Below, piece after piece: positions 34,707-47,110 of a DNA stretch of 64,000 nt (positions are counted from its first letter, which is position 1; each line of letters begins with the position of its first letter). Location: NCBI GenBank assembly GCA_026874595.1, contig CM049306.1, positions 64,114,019 to 64,178,018 on the forward strand, written 5' to 3'. The notes beneath the pieces are model-generated. The model saw only the letters and a program-made list of their open reading frames with translations, was not told where the DNA came from and ran no database searches. The DNA is from Sipunculus nudus (lineage: Eukaryota; Annelida; Sipuncula; Golfingiida; Sipunculidae). The position numbers and the translations under genes were made by a program.

Positions 34707-35053
34707 TTAGCGAATCTGTGAGCTTATGCGATGGTGTGGCATCATCTGTCCTCCTTGTCTGTAGGTTACACTATAGGTATACTATACTGTAGGTATACTA
34801 TACTGTAGGTATACTATCTTGAAAACGGCAGGATTTTATGCAAAAAAATTAGTCATCTGAAAGTGCTATCTGAAAAGCACTTTCAGATTTTGCTTATTTT
34901 TTAGCTAACTGCATTTTCTTAGATTTTATAGCCGGGAAAAAAGCTAAGAACCTTTAAAAATCCTCTCCCAAACTGTTTAGCCAAACTGTCCAAATTTTTC
35001 ATAGAAATGATTACTTGAACAATCTCTCTCAAATTTGTTTGAATGGTTCAAGA
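34707..35053 (+). mobile_element. CTGTGAG-family 5' fragment with local rearrangements
   Basis: Head CGAATCTGTGAGCTTATGCG. A 16-bp unit (TATACTGTAGGTATAC) is repeated about three times at 34771-34818. A snap-back inverted repeat CTGAAAGTGCT/AGCACTTTCAG lies at 34857-34886. Homology ends at about 35053. Confidence 0.65.
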
Positions 35054-35110
35054 TGAAAGGTTAATACTAATTGAAGAGGGAGATTATCAGATAATAATAT
35101 AGATTAAACA

Positions 35111-35524
35111 GGCTTCCGTGGCTCATGGGTAGAGCACAGGACTCAAAGCCGGGAGGTCACGAGTTCAAATCTCAGCCGAGGCGATGAGATTTCATGGTCA
35201 GCCCCCTTGCAGGTTGAATGCTCTGCAGGCTTTATAGGAAGACTTTGCACAATAACTGTGTATCACTCACAGTTGAGTGTATCTTTGGGGGTTTCCTCAG
35301 TGTTATGACCCAGCTTGGGGATGATTACGCACCCATGACCTGCAGGTGCAGTAGACTCCGGGCCTAGGTGACACCAGGATACATAAATAATCTGATAGGA
35401 AGTGATTTCTACTGCCCTGTCATGTAGTCCAATCCTGAAATTGAATAGTGCAGATGTACATATTAGATAAGAGAGCATAAGAAATGGAGGGGGTTATCTC
35501 CACAAAAAACAATTATAAAAAAAA
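35111..35524 (+). mobile_element. tRNA-derived SINE
   Basis: The head resembles a tRNA: A box TGGCTCATGGGTAGAGC (35119-35135) and B box GAGTTCAAATCTC (35161-35173), the internal RNA polymerase III promoter. A body of about 340 bp, unrelated to tRNA, follows and ends in an A-rich tail (AATTATAAAAAAAAAT). ATAATAATAT at 35091-35100 and 35525-35534 is a possible target duplication, though low in complexity. It is not a functional tRNA gene: the acceptor arm does not pair well and a long tail follows. Confidence 0.75.
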
Positions 35525-35534
35525 ATAATAATAT

Positions 35535-36666
35535 GGATCAATGCTTTACAACTCTTTTTCTGTTAATTTACATCACCATCTGTCATCTGTTCCATGAAAC
35601 GTCTCAGTTAAAATTATTAATAAGATTAAAAAAAGATATATTAACTGAAAGGCAAGATTCTTTCATATAAACTGGTTTTAATCCTTTCAGCTCCGATGAC
35701 TTTGACTATAACTTAGTGTGGTGGCTGTTCCTTTTAAAATATCCTTCCAGCCGTTTGAAAGTGCAAATATAGGGATTTCTTTAAAAATCTTCTTGGATAT
35801 ACTTACATACTTTGCAAGGAAACAGATATTCGATTCACGAGAAACATGCAAATATATGGCCTGATCAATCCTTCAGAATTTCACTAAAGTTTACAAAATT
35901 TAATGATTCGTTTGATTAAGTGTATACAGGAGATCAGCTTGAAAGTGATGGCTTCACTGATTTTCTCACAATTTGGTGTGTCGCAAGTTCTTGGATATCC
36001 TTGGCAGATACCCATGATGATGGAGTTTTGTTGTTTTACATTAAAAAGGGGAAGGGGGGTTATAAATAGTCTTTGTTTGGTAAACCAAGGAGTAGAAATA
36101 TAAAAGAATAATTAACAAGCCACATAAACCACTGACAGTCTTATCTGTCATATGTAACCTTGAGGTCAAATGTTCTCTATATTTTGGACTCTCTTTTAAT
36201 TATCTCCTATATATAATTTCCATTCATGATAGGGGGGGGACAGTATAGCTGACAGTGTACAAAGATTCACAACAATACAGTTCCACCTGCTCCCAGTCAA
36301 ACGTCAACTTTAAGCAGTATATTATATGACAGTTATTGTTTTGCAGAATTAAAACATGTATAATTAATATGTGAATACCAGAAGACATTTAAGGATCATC
36401 ATAGGTTCAGTATAACATATATGGTGTGCGAATATAGAAAAAGTCCTGTTCTAGGGTGTCCCTGTCAAGTAGTTGCAAAAATGGCCAAGGTATATATTAT
36501 ATCAGTAAAGAGGTATTCTCTCTCAAATATCCAGCAAAGTGATATTGTCATTAAATTGGAAATAAAACAGGTTTTCGTTTATCTGAACCTGTTTTCTCAG
36601 TCACTGACCAGTACTTTAGAACCGTCATGCAAGCTTGGCTTGCAAAACTAAAAAAAAATCATTAAC
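35535..36666. other. Unassigned unique-looking sequence
   Basis: About 1.1 kb with only short ORFs (longest about 76 codons) and no repeat signature; probably intronic or intergenic host DNA. Confidence 0.4.
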
Positions 36667-39600
36667 TTTTTAGCTCAGCTATCTAGAAGTCATCTGAGCT
36701 ATAGTCGTGGTCCTTTGTCTGTCGGCTGTCCATCCGTCTGTTAAACTGGCATATTTTGAAACCATTGGACCTAAGAATCTGAAATTCAGCAATCCATTAG
36801 ATATCCCCATAATCTCCTACCATACCAAAAATTGGGTCACTAGGACTTCGTTCCTGCAAGATATTCAGGAAAAACATCTGTTTTCCATTAAAAACCCATT
36901 GTTACACTTCAAGACTGCCTTATATCAAAACCATTGACCAGATATTGATCATTTTTAAAATATTAATTTCTCTATATATATTTCCTATCTACATACCAGA
37001 AATAAGTTCAAATTTTTTTTAATTCTTGAAGTAATGGGTCCAACCATAATGCACTTTGTAAAAATTCAGGAAATATATTTACTCCTTTAATTTGAGAATT
37101 GCTGAAGCTAGAGACTTTTTTTCAGGTATGTAACTATATTTAATCAAGATTCAATTGTATACCCAAAATTAGATCTGATTTTTCAAATTTAACAAGTTAT
37201 TAGCTTAAATATAAAATCAGTACCTTAAATTTTGCCCAAATTTGACCATGGCACATTTTTTCCTGTAACTGCTGTGAATTTAATTTTCACAGCATGTTTT
37301 CATAAGCATTTCATCTGTTAACATCTGAAATTTGAAACCAGTTAATCAAAAACTGTAGATTTTATTCAAGTTTTCAAGCACTCTGTAAAGTATTGTTTAG
37401 ATCAAGCTGGTGTTATGCAGTTTGCTAGAGCTCAGCTCCCATGCTTACCAGGCCGGCTCTCAGCTCCCAAAATTTGGCTTACAGTTAGATGTTCCCCAAA
37501 TCCCCTACCATACTAAATGTTTGGTCACTAGGACTTCATTCCTTCGAGATATTAAAAAAAACTTCAATTTTTCATTAAAAACCCTTTGTTACACTTCAAG
37601 TCTGCCTAATATCAAAACCACTGATCTGACTTTGATCATATAAAATATATATTTTCTTCTATACACTGTGCATGTGGCCAGAAATGATGTCAGTATTGGG
37701 TAATTTTTTTAAGTTATGGGCCCGAACATAATGCACTTTTTAAAAGATCAAGAAATATATTTACTCCCTTAACAAGAGGATTGCTGAAGCTAGAGACTTT
37801 TTTCAGGTATGTAACTATATTTAATCAAAATTCAATTGTATACCCAAAATTAGATCTGATTTTTCAAATTTAACAAGTTATTAGCTTAAATATAAAATTA
37901 GTACCTTAAATTTTGCCCAAATCTGACTATGGCACATTTGTTTCCTGAGAGCACTGTTGATATAATTTTCATATCATGCACACATAAGGATTTCAGCTTT
38001 TTAGTGTAGAAAGCTGAAAGAAATTGGCCAAAAATTGTAGCTTTTATTAATGTTTTTATGAGACCATGTCAGACCCAGGCTCTCTCCAGCCCCTCTTCAG
38101 TCACCTGTATGTTGACCTTGTAGCAAATTATGCACGCTTAAGGTGAGGCATACACTGGGGCAGCCAGGCAGCGTATGGCCAGCCACAGTTGATCCAGGTG
38201 TCCAACCCAACTCATCTAGTAGTTGTTTTGACCGACAACATAACAATAAACAATAAATTTATAAATTTTTATTGTTTTTAATAACAAATTGAAGAAAAAT
38301 TAATAGAAAAGGAATTTGTTAGTTGATGAGTAACAGGAAATTAACTTGCAGTTACTGTTGATGTAAGAATCCTGTATGGATGGATAGAATGTCACGTATT
38401 CCAAGTAACACCATGCAGTCACCTATGGTATTTTTATGCCCCCGCCACAAAGTGGCCGGGGCATATAGTTTTACCCATTTCCGTCCTTCTGTCCTTCCGT
38501 CCTTCCGAAATCAAACAGTTGTACGGACTTTTTTTCCCAATGCCTGCAGATATTGGCCTGATTTTTGGTGTGTAGGCAGATAATGACCAGTTACAGACCG
38601 AGTTCGCTTTTCGTCCCGGTTGACCTAATTTTGACCGTTTCACGGCTCCTTAACTTAGAAAATTTCATGAAAAATAAAAATTTTCATGACAAATACACAT
38701 GTACAGACTTTTTTTCGCAATGCCTGCAGATATTGGCCTGATTTTTGGTGTGTGGGCAGATATAGACCAGTTACAGATGAAGTTCACGTTTCGTCCCGGT
38801 TGACCTAATTTGGACCATTTTACAGCTCCTGAACATAGAAAATTTCATGAAAAATATGAAATACATGACAAATACACATGTACGGACTTATTTTTGCAAT
38901 GCCTGTAGATATTGGCCTGATTTTTGGTATGTCAGCAGATATTGATCAGTTACAGATCGAGTTCGCGTTTCGTCTTAGTTGACCTACTTTTGACTGTTTT
39001 ACGGCTCCTGAACATAGAAAATTTCATGTAAAATATAAATTTTCATGACAAATACACTTGTACAGAGTTTTCTTTGCAATACCTGCAGATATTGGCCTGA
39101 TTTTTGGTGTGTGGGCAGATAATGACCAGTTACAGATCGAGTTCACTTTTTGTCCCAGTTGACCTACTTTTGACCGTTTGACGGTGCCCTTACATAGAAA
39201 ATTTCATTAAAAAGTGCACATGTATGGACTTTTTTTCGCAGTGCCTGCAGATATGGGCCTGATTTTTGGTGTGTAGGCAGATAATGACTAGTTACAGATT
39301 GAGTTCTTGTTTTGTCCCGGTTGACCTACTTTTGACCATTTGACTGCTCCTAAACATAGAAAGTTTCATGAAAAATAGAAATTTTCATAACAAATGCATA
39401 TGTACTGACTTTTCTCCTCAATGCCTGCAGATACCACCCTGATTTTTTATGTGTGGGCAGATAATGACAGTTACAGATCGAGTTCATGTTTCGTCCCGGT
39501 TGACCTACTTTTGACCATACGACACCTCCTGAACTTAAAAATTTTTCCAAATTTTACAAATGTTTCTAATTTGCCCCAGGCGGGGGCATTCGTGTCGTTC

Positions 39601-41026
39601 CAACACATCTAGTTCAGTTCAATTTTAATCATAAAAAAAATAAATCATATTATTCATTACTAATCATTAGGGATCATATGAAGGAAATTAATGATAGACA
39701 AAAATGCAGTTGATAATCTTAATCTTAATTTCCAGGTCTTTTACAAGTGTTTCAGCTTAATTAATTGTTATATTTCTTTCAAAATTTAAAAAAATATGTC
39801 AAAATTTTAAATTTAACACAGACAAGTACTGATTAATTAAAGATGTCAATATGTTTCACTATTGACTTTAAGACTCATGGCTGTATCAGCTGTCACAAGA
39901 CTATGTAAACAATGAAACTTTATATTACTGGTTTCTTTATTTCCGTTTTAAAATAAAATAAAACTACCCATCTCTAGTTTTCTTCTTGTGTAATTTACAG
40001 GGTTTTCTTATCCTTGGGTTATTTTTTACACATATAATGGTTTCATAGCTGAGATTACTTATAATTTTTCTGATAATTTTTTTTTAAATAAAAATATTTG
40101 AATATGATAAAAAATAAGTTCTTAGACAAGTTCTTATTATGATTTCTGTAATATTAATAATTGTCAAAAGACTCTTGCTATGTCTAGCTTAGATTGATGT
40201 GAAAGTAGTCCAAAGTGAATATAATAGTTTTATGTTTTGAATATAAATTAAAGCCATAAAACCAGGTACTTATGATCATTATTTAAATTTGTATATTCTG
40301 GATTCTCAAGAACTTTGTTTAACTGAAACTGAATAAATACCAGACATGGTGCGAATACTTTGCGAATGTATTTGAATGCGAATATGAATATGTACTCCAT
40401 AATTTCATGCATAAGAATAGGAATACAGGTAAAAATGAAAGTATTTGAATACAAATGCAAATACTTTCAAAATGTATTCATGAATGCATTCATAAATATC
40501 TTCTTAAATATTATTTTAATAATCATTTATTTTGATTATATTAATGAAAAATCTTTTCAGATGATACTGTTATTATTTTTAATTTAAATTATATTTGACA
40601 AAATATTTGTTAATTTTTAATAAATAGTTTAACTTATATTTTTTGTGATAGTGCTACTCTTGGGTAGGAATAACCTGAAATTATTTAATAACAGTTAACT
40701 CATTTGTAAAAAGCATAATTAACATGACTGATAATGGATTTTTTTTTCCAAATAATTATACTGCAATGTAGATAAAGTTATATGGCTAAGTCAAAACCTA
40801 TTTGACAATTGCCCACCATTTCCAACTGTAAATAATATAAATGACATCAGTCCTCTTCCCTGTCTCCAAGAATATTTTCAAAATCTTACATAACTTGAGT
40901 TAAACACCATCAACTTATAATACAGCTTATATTACCATACAAAACCAGCATTTGCCTACCTCCTCTTCCAAATCATATTTTGTGATCATATATAACAGCT
41001 GAGCACCGTGACCCATGGGTCCCTTG
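36667..41026 (+). mobile_element. AGCT-3 element, near full length, split by a GCCCCCGCC element
   Basis: The head TAGCTCAGCT...AGTCATCTGAGCTA at 36671 and body follow AGCT-1 to about 37980, then diverge. After the nested element (38434-39612) the sequence continues to the 3' module (40235 on) and tail CAGCTGAGCACCGTGACCC, hairpin GACCCATGGGTC, terminus CCCTTG at 41026. It is about 3.2 kb without the insertion. No ORF longer than about 90 codons. Confidence 0.65.
38434..39612 (+). mobile_element. GCCCCCGCC-family Helitron-like (HLE2) element, complete
   Basis: The 5' stem-loop begins in a T run, with arms ATGCCCC(C)G and CGGGGCAT. The first 11 bases ATGCCCCCGCC recur inverted as GGCGGGGGCAT at 39579-39589. 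A small GTGT...ACAC hairpin and the terminus CTAG at 39609-39612 follow, then TT. The interior is six tandem units of about 180 bp (starts near 38541, 38721, 38900, 39080, 39242, 39422; one unit is 18 bp shorter), each with CTGCAGATATTGGCCTGATT and CCCGGTTGACCTA. No ORF. Confidence 0.9.
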
Positions 41027-41027
41027 T

Positions 41028-41258
41028 TTTTTAGCTCAGCTGACTATAAGTCATCTGAGCTATAGTTGTGGTCCATGGTCCGTCTGTCTTGCTGTCAGTT
41101 GTCTGTCTGTCTGTCCATAGATGTGGCACGTTTGGAAACCGTTAGACCTAGGAATCCAAAATTTGGGATAAAGTTAGGTGTCCCCAAGATCTCCTACCAA
41201 GCCGAAAACTAGGTCTTTGCGACTTTTTTCCTTTGAGAAATTTAGGAAAAACCTCAAT
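41028..41258 (+). mobile_element. AGCT-1 5' fragment inserted at the terminus of AGCT-3
   Basis: The head starts in the T run directly following the CCCTTG end at 41026. The body runs to CCTCAATTTTT, where a CTGTGAG head takes over. The 3' part of this AGCT-1 was not found downstream. Confidence 0.75.
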
Positions 41259-42621
41259 TTTTAGAAAACCTGTGAGCTTATGCGATGGTGTGGCGTCGTC
41301 TGTCATCTGTACGTTAACCTATACTATCTCAAAAACAGCAGGAGCTAGCATCACCATATTTTTGGCAAATAATCAGTCATCCAAAAAACTATATCGGATT
41401 TTGCTTATTTTTTGGCTAACTGTATTTTCTTAGATTTTATATGGAAAAAGCTAAAATAGCTTTAAAAATCTTCTCCTCCGAAACTGTTCAGCCAAATTGT
41501 CCAATATTTCACAGAAATGATCCCTGGAACAATCTCTCTCAAGTTTGTTCGAATGGTATAAGTTCCGAGATTTTTGGCCGAGTTACAGATAGTTGAACTT
41601 AGTCATCTGTCCCAAAAAGCATACTAAAATTACAATCTTAGAAATGGCTGGAGCTATCATCACCAAATTTTATGCTAATGTTGGTCACATGAGTCATATC
41701 TGAAATTTAGGTATTGGTGGCGCCACCTGCATCAGCCTTTTTTTGTACGAGGGTCATCAGTGCCGGCATCATACTGACAGCTACAAAAAACTTCCTCTGT
41801 GAAACCATATGGCCAAATTGTTTAATATCGCACACAAATGATCCTAGGGTAGTGCTTTCTGAAGTTTGTTCAAATGGTCTCTTTTCAGTGACTTTTGGCT
41901 GAGTTATGGGAAGCTGAATTTAGTCATATGCCATAACAGCCCATTTTAGCTCAGTGGCTACAAAGATCTTCTTCTCAAAAACCACAGGGCCAAATTCTTA
42001 AATCTCACAAATTAATTATCCTCAGATGTTGATAATTCAAGTTTGTTCAAATGGTTTTGGTTCAGTGCTTTTTGGCTGAGTTAATTACTGGAAACTGAAC
42101 TTAGCCAGTTTGCTGTATCTTCCTATATGATTAATAAACCTGCGAAACGTTTTTCAACTGATGCCACTGAAGCTAGTTTGTTAAATATTTTACAAGAATA
42201 ATCCCTACAATAATTCTTATAATAATTGTCATTAATGGTTCCACATGAATGATTTTTGGCTGATTTATGGAGATTGAATTGAATCATTTTACCATATATG
42301 TTAGCTGTGTGATGCTGTTACATCCAGCCTGGCACCAGTTTATCAGCATCTATTACATCATTCCACTAGACATTTAGATTTCAGGTTATCTTTGGTTAAT
42401 ATTGACAAGAATTTTTTTTAAAAGCTTTTAAAAAATTTAGATACATGATTTAAGTTATTCATCATACCAGGCAATGTTACAATCAGCTCTCTGTGGCTAT
42501 ATAAAGACAACTGTATGTGGATTATAAATTATTGGTATCCCTACTCAACTTAATTCAAGAATTTGCCATCAATGAGATATATCTGTATTTTAATTTTGCA
42601 TTCAGTTTGCATCCGTAAAAA

Positions 42622-44653
42622 TTGTATCCCCAGACAAAGTCGGGATACAATGGTTTCACGACGGTCCCGCTGCCGCTGCCACCGCGGGATAACTCAAAAA
42701 TTATTTCACTGATCTTTTTCAAATTTTACATTTGTATAGATATAGGTAAGGGGACGAAGCCTATTTAAAATGGGGTCATGACCTATGCTAGGAGAGTGAC
42801 CTTGACCTTGAATACATCCATTTTTGCTGAAAATAACACAAATTCTTAAATATCTCAAGTAAGCTTGCATGGACTGGTCCAAAAATCAAGGTGACTGAAG
42901 ATCTTAGATAGCCTTGTGATATACCGGAAACTGGTGGCACCACCTATTATCCTTTTCATGTGTTTACGCCTTTTAATACACCCATAATTGCCACTTGACA
43001 GTACTGTAAGCATTATAAGTCAAATACTAATGGACAGTTTCTTTCATATTATGCACATGTAGAGAGATGGGTTATGGGATGGGGTCTATTTACATTTGGG
43101 TCACTACCTTTACCATGAGAGTGGCCTTGATCTTTAATGTGTCCATATTTGGTGAAAATCACACACCTCTTATGATATCTCCAGTGTTGATAGCCATATG
43201 GATTTCAGACGTGACTTATGTAAGGCCCATCACTAAAGTAAGAACCCTATAGGTTCTAGGGTCATGTGGTTAAAGGTCAAGGTCACTGGACTCGCATCTT
43301 AAAAGATACTGTGGATGCATTTTAAGCCAAACTTTCATCCCAGGTCTTCCATCTTGAATATATAGCTCACTTGCCAATAGTGGATGATCCATATCAATTT
43401 TGGGGTCACAAGGTCAAAGGTCAAGGCCACAGGAGCTATCTGTCAAAAAAATAATTTCTGAATGATAATTCCTGCTTTTATTGATGTATTGATTTCAAAC
43501 TTGACTTATATATGTCCCAATGAAAAAGCAAGACTCCAATTGATTTTGGGGTCATGAGGTCAAAGGTCAAGGTCACAGGACACATCTTTAAAAAGATTGT
43601 GGATGCATTTTCAGCCAAACATTTCATCTCAGACCTTTCATCTTGCACATATAGTTCATTTGCCAATAGAGGAAGACCCCTATCAATTTTGAGGTCACAA
43701 GGTCAAAGGAGAAGGTCACAGGACCATCTGTCCAAAAATTAGTTTCTGGATGATATTTTCTGCTTTTATTGATGTATGGATTTCAAACTTGACATGTATA
43801 TGTCTGATTGGAAAAGCAAGACCCGAATTGATTTTGGGGTCATCAGGTCAAAGGTCAAGGTCACAGGACACATTTCTAAAAAGATGTGGATGCATTTTCA
43901 GCAAAACATTTTATCTCATATCTTTCATCTTGCACATATAGTTCACCTGCCAAGAGAGGAAGAACCCTATCAATTTTGAGGTCACAAGGTCAAAGGTGAA
44001 GGTCACAGGAGCCATCTGTCCAAAAATTAGTTTCTGGATGATAATTCCTCCTTTTATTAATGTATAGATTTCATACTTGACTTGTGTATATGTCCCATTG
44101 GAAAAGCAAGACCTGAATTGATTTTGGGGTCATGATGTCAAAGGTCAAGGTCACATCTTTAAAAAGTTTGTGGATGCACGGGATACTATGGTTTTATGAT
44201 GGTCCCGCCACAGAAAAAATTTTGTAAGCAAGATAACTCAAAAAAATTTCACGGATCTTTATCAAACTTTACATATGTATAGATATAGGTAAGAGGACGA
44301 AGCCTATTTATAATGGGGTCATGACCTTTGCTAAGAGAGTGACCTTGACCTTGAATAGGTCCATTTCTGCTGAAAATTACACAAACTCTTAAATTTCTCA
44401 AGGTCTTTTGCATGGACTGGTCCAAAAATCAAGGTGACAGAAGATCTTGGATAGCCTTGTGATGTGCCAAAAGGTCAAGGTCACAGGACGAACATCTTCA
44501 AAAAGATTGTGGATTGATAGATGGAAGAAACAATAATTGCTTGCCAAGTGTCAGTATATGCTGCTAAAAATGGGGGCCTATTCTTAAAAGGGGGGGGGGG
44601 TGCGTACAATGTCTGGGGATACTCTGGCACCTGCGGTGCCAAGAAATGTCTAG
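42622..44653 (+). mobile_element. TATCCCC-family Helitron-like element, complete, long form
   Basis: Head stem-loop with GTATCCCCAGAC at 42624 and inverted GTCTGGGGATAC at 44611-44622, hairpin GGCACC-TGC-GGTGCC, terminus CTAG at 44650-44653. The centre has six units of about 145 bp, each ending in AAGGTCAAAGGTCAAGGTCAC-like text (43411, 43557, 43700, 43845, 43987, 44135). At 44177 a second, incomplete head (CGGGATACTATGGTTTTATG) restarts the 5' sequence inside the element. GGTGGCACCACC is at about 42929. No ORF. Confidence 0.88.
43262..44490 (+). promoter_or_regulatory. AGGTCA half-site clusters (DR1 type), long array
   Basis: About eight clusters spaced about 145 bp apart in the longer TATCCCC copy. 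The AGGTCAAAGGTCA core is the best-conserved part of each unit (43557, 43845 and 43987 among others). Confidence 0.45.
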
Positions 44654-45496
44654 TTTTACATATATTTCTGATTTCTTTTTTATAAAAATCTATTTACATC
44701 AGCCTAAAATTGGGTATGTTTATACATATCGGGTAGCTTTATAGTGTACAAGACTGGTGGCGCCACCTACAATAATTTTTGCAAAGTGTATGTCCCTGCT
44801 TATTTCACAGGAGGGGTTTGACATATCAGTCTGACTTTGGGCATTTGTATATATCTCTTCGTTGTGCAGCCAGGTATAGGTAAAGAGTTCACTCAGTGCA
44901 TTAGCTGCATTCTATTTATAGCTTTGGCAGACTGCTCACTGCATCATATTTGGCACCAAAATTCAGCCTGAGTCTATTTATAGCTTTGGCAGACTGCAAA
45001 CTGTGTCAGATTATGCAACAGGTCAAGAGTTCATTCATTGCAGCCAGGTGCAGGTCAAGAGTTCACTCAGTACAGTAGCTTGAGGCAGCAATTTGTCAAA
45101 GGTCACTCAGGGGCAACTGCCTTACTCACCTAAACCTTGTCAGCCCAGTTCATCAAACTCTGGGGCAGTTTAATGTATTGGACTGATATTTTGACCTGTC
45201 TATGCGTCTTTGATGGTATTCTGATTTACAAGACAGGTGGTGCCACCTACCTTGACTTTTCGGTGTATGTGCCTGCTTATTTCTACAGAGGAATTTAATA
45301 CATCAGCCTAAAATTGGGCATGTTTATCCATATTGGGTAGCTTTATAGTGTACAAGACTGGAGCCACCTGCAATAATTTTTGCAAAGTGTATGTACCTGC
45401 TTATTTCACAGGAGGGGTTTGACATATCAGTCTGACATTGGGCATATGTATATATCTCCTCGTTGTATATAAGACTGGTGGTGCCAGCTACAAACA

Positions 45497-47110
45497 TTGT
45501 ATCCGCCAAAACAGAGTTTTGCGGTACTTTTTTTTCAGTTGGACGCCGACGCTGCTGCCTTTGCCGCATAGGTTTCCATAGAACTCCTCCATAACCACTG
45601 GGCAGAATTTTTTAAAATTCCAAATTATTATCGGTCACGTGAACTGCAGCGCCCTCATTTTTGGTTGACCTCTGACCTTTCCTCTTTGCCCAGCGTCCAT
45701 TTGTGCGTCTGTTTCCACACATAAACCCACATATCTCGGGAAACGTTTGACCGACAAGGCTAAAGATTTTGCACAAATGTAGCCCTTGGAAAGCTTTATA
45801 ACATACACTTAAAATGGTGGCACCACCTGCAACCATTTTAACACAGCGTCCATCTGTTCAACTGCCTTGGGATAAAAACACTCATATCTCTACATTGGTT
45901 GGACTTATCCACCTGAAATTTTGCATGTGTATACATCCTGGACAGCTTTCTTGATTTTGACAGGTGGCGCCACCTACATTCACGTTTAAGCTGCAGACAT
46001 CCAAACTCATATCTCGGGAACCGTTTGACCAGTTGGGCAAAAAAAATTTTGCATGTGTATAGATCTCCCATAGCTCTGTATCATACACAAACTGATGGTG
46101 CCACCTGCAACCTTTTTTGCACAGCGTCCATCTGTTCATCTGCCTTAGGATAAAATCACTCATATCTTGGCAGTGGTTTGACTTATCCACCTGATATTTT
46201 GCAGGTTTATACATTCTTGACAGCTTTCTTGATTTTATGACAGGTGGCGCCACCTACATTCAAATTTAGGCTGCAGACATCCAAGCTCATATCTCAGGAA
46301 CCATTTGACCGATTAGGCAAAAATTTTGCATGTTTATAGATCTCACATAGCTCTTTATCATACACAAAATTGGTGGCGCCACCTGCAATCATTTTTGCAC
46401 AGCATCCATCTGTTTGTTTGCCGTGGGATAAAATCACTCATATCTCGGCAGTGGTTTGACATAGCTGCCTAAAATTTTGTAGGTTCATACATCTTGGATA
46501 GCTTTCTGGATTTTGTGGCAGGTGGCACCACCTACATTTATGTATATGATGCAGACATTCAGGCTTATATCTCAGGACTGTTTTGACATATCCCCCTGAA
46601 ATTTTGCATGTGTATAGATCTCACATAGCTCTTTCTCATACGCAAAATTGGTGGTGCCACCTGCCACCATTTTTGCACAGTGTCAGTCTGTTTGTCTGCC
46701 ATGGGATAAAATCACTCATATCTCAGTAGTGGTTTGACTTATCTGCCTAAAATTTTGCATGTTTATACATCTTGGATAGCTTTCTCGATTTTGTGGCAAG
46801 TGGCGCCACCTACATTTATGTATATGCTGCAGACATTCAGGCTTATATTTCAGGACTTGTTTGACAAATCCCCCTGAAATTTTGCATGTGTATAGATCTC
46901 ACATGTCTCTTAATCATACACAAATTGGTGGTGCCACCTGCAACCATTTTGCAAAGAATCTGTCTGTTTGTCTGCCGTGGGCTAAAATCACTCATATCTC
47001 AGTAGTAGTGTGACTTATCTGCCTAAAATTTTGCATGTTTATACATCTTGGACAGCTTTCTGGATTTTGTGGTAGGTGGCGCAACCTACATAGACATTTC
47101 GGCTGCAGAC
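45497..47110 (+). mobile_element. TATCCGCC-family Helitron-like element, 3' end unclear
   Basis: Head TTGTATCCGCCAAAAC with the stem partly decayed (GTTTTGCGGTA). After a leader, four tandem units of about 278 bp follow (starts near 45844, 46121, 46400, 46678, 46953). Each unit carries two GGTGGCGCCACC-type palindromes, one before CTACATT and one before CTGCAACC. No inverted head arm or CTAG end was found, so the 3' end is truncated at about 47110. Confidence 0.7.

Larger units (their letters stand above)
41258..45496 (+). mobile_element. CTGTGAG-family element, split by a TATCCCC element
   Basis: Head AAACCTGTGAGCTTATGCGA. Body has palindromes at 41716-41727 and, after the insertion, 44756-44767. 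It is colinear with 21303-24600, providing the reference empty site at about 42006. Homology ends where a TATCCGCC head begins at 45497. Confidence 0.65.

Noticed and set aside
35111..35183. Functional tRNA gene
   Set aside because: A and B boxes are present, but the acceptor stem pairs poorly and a SINE body with an A-rich tail follows.
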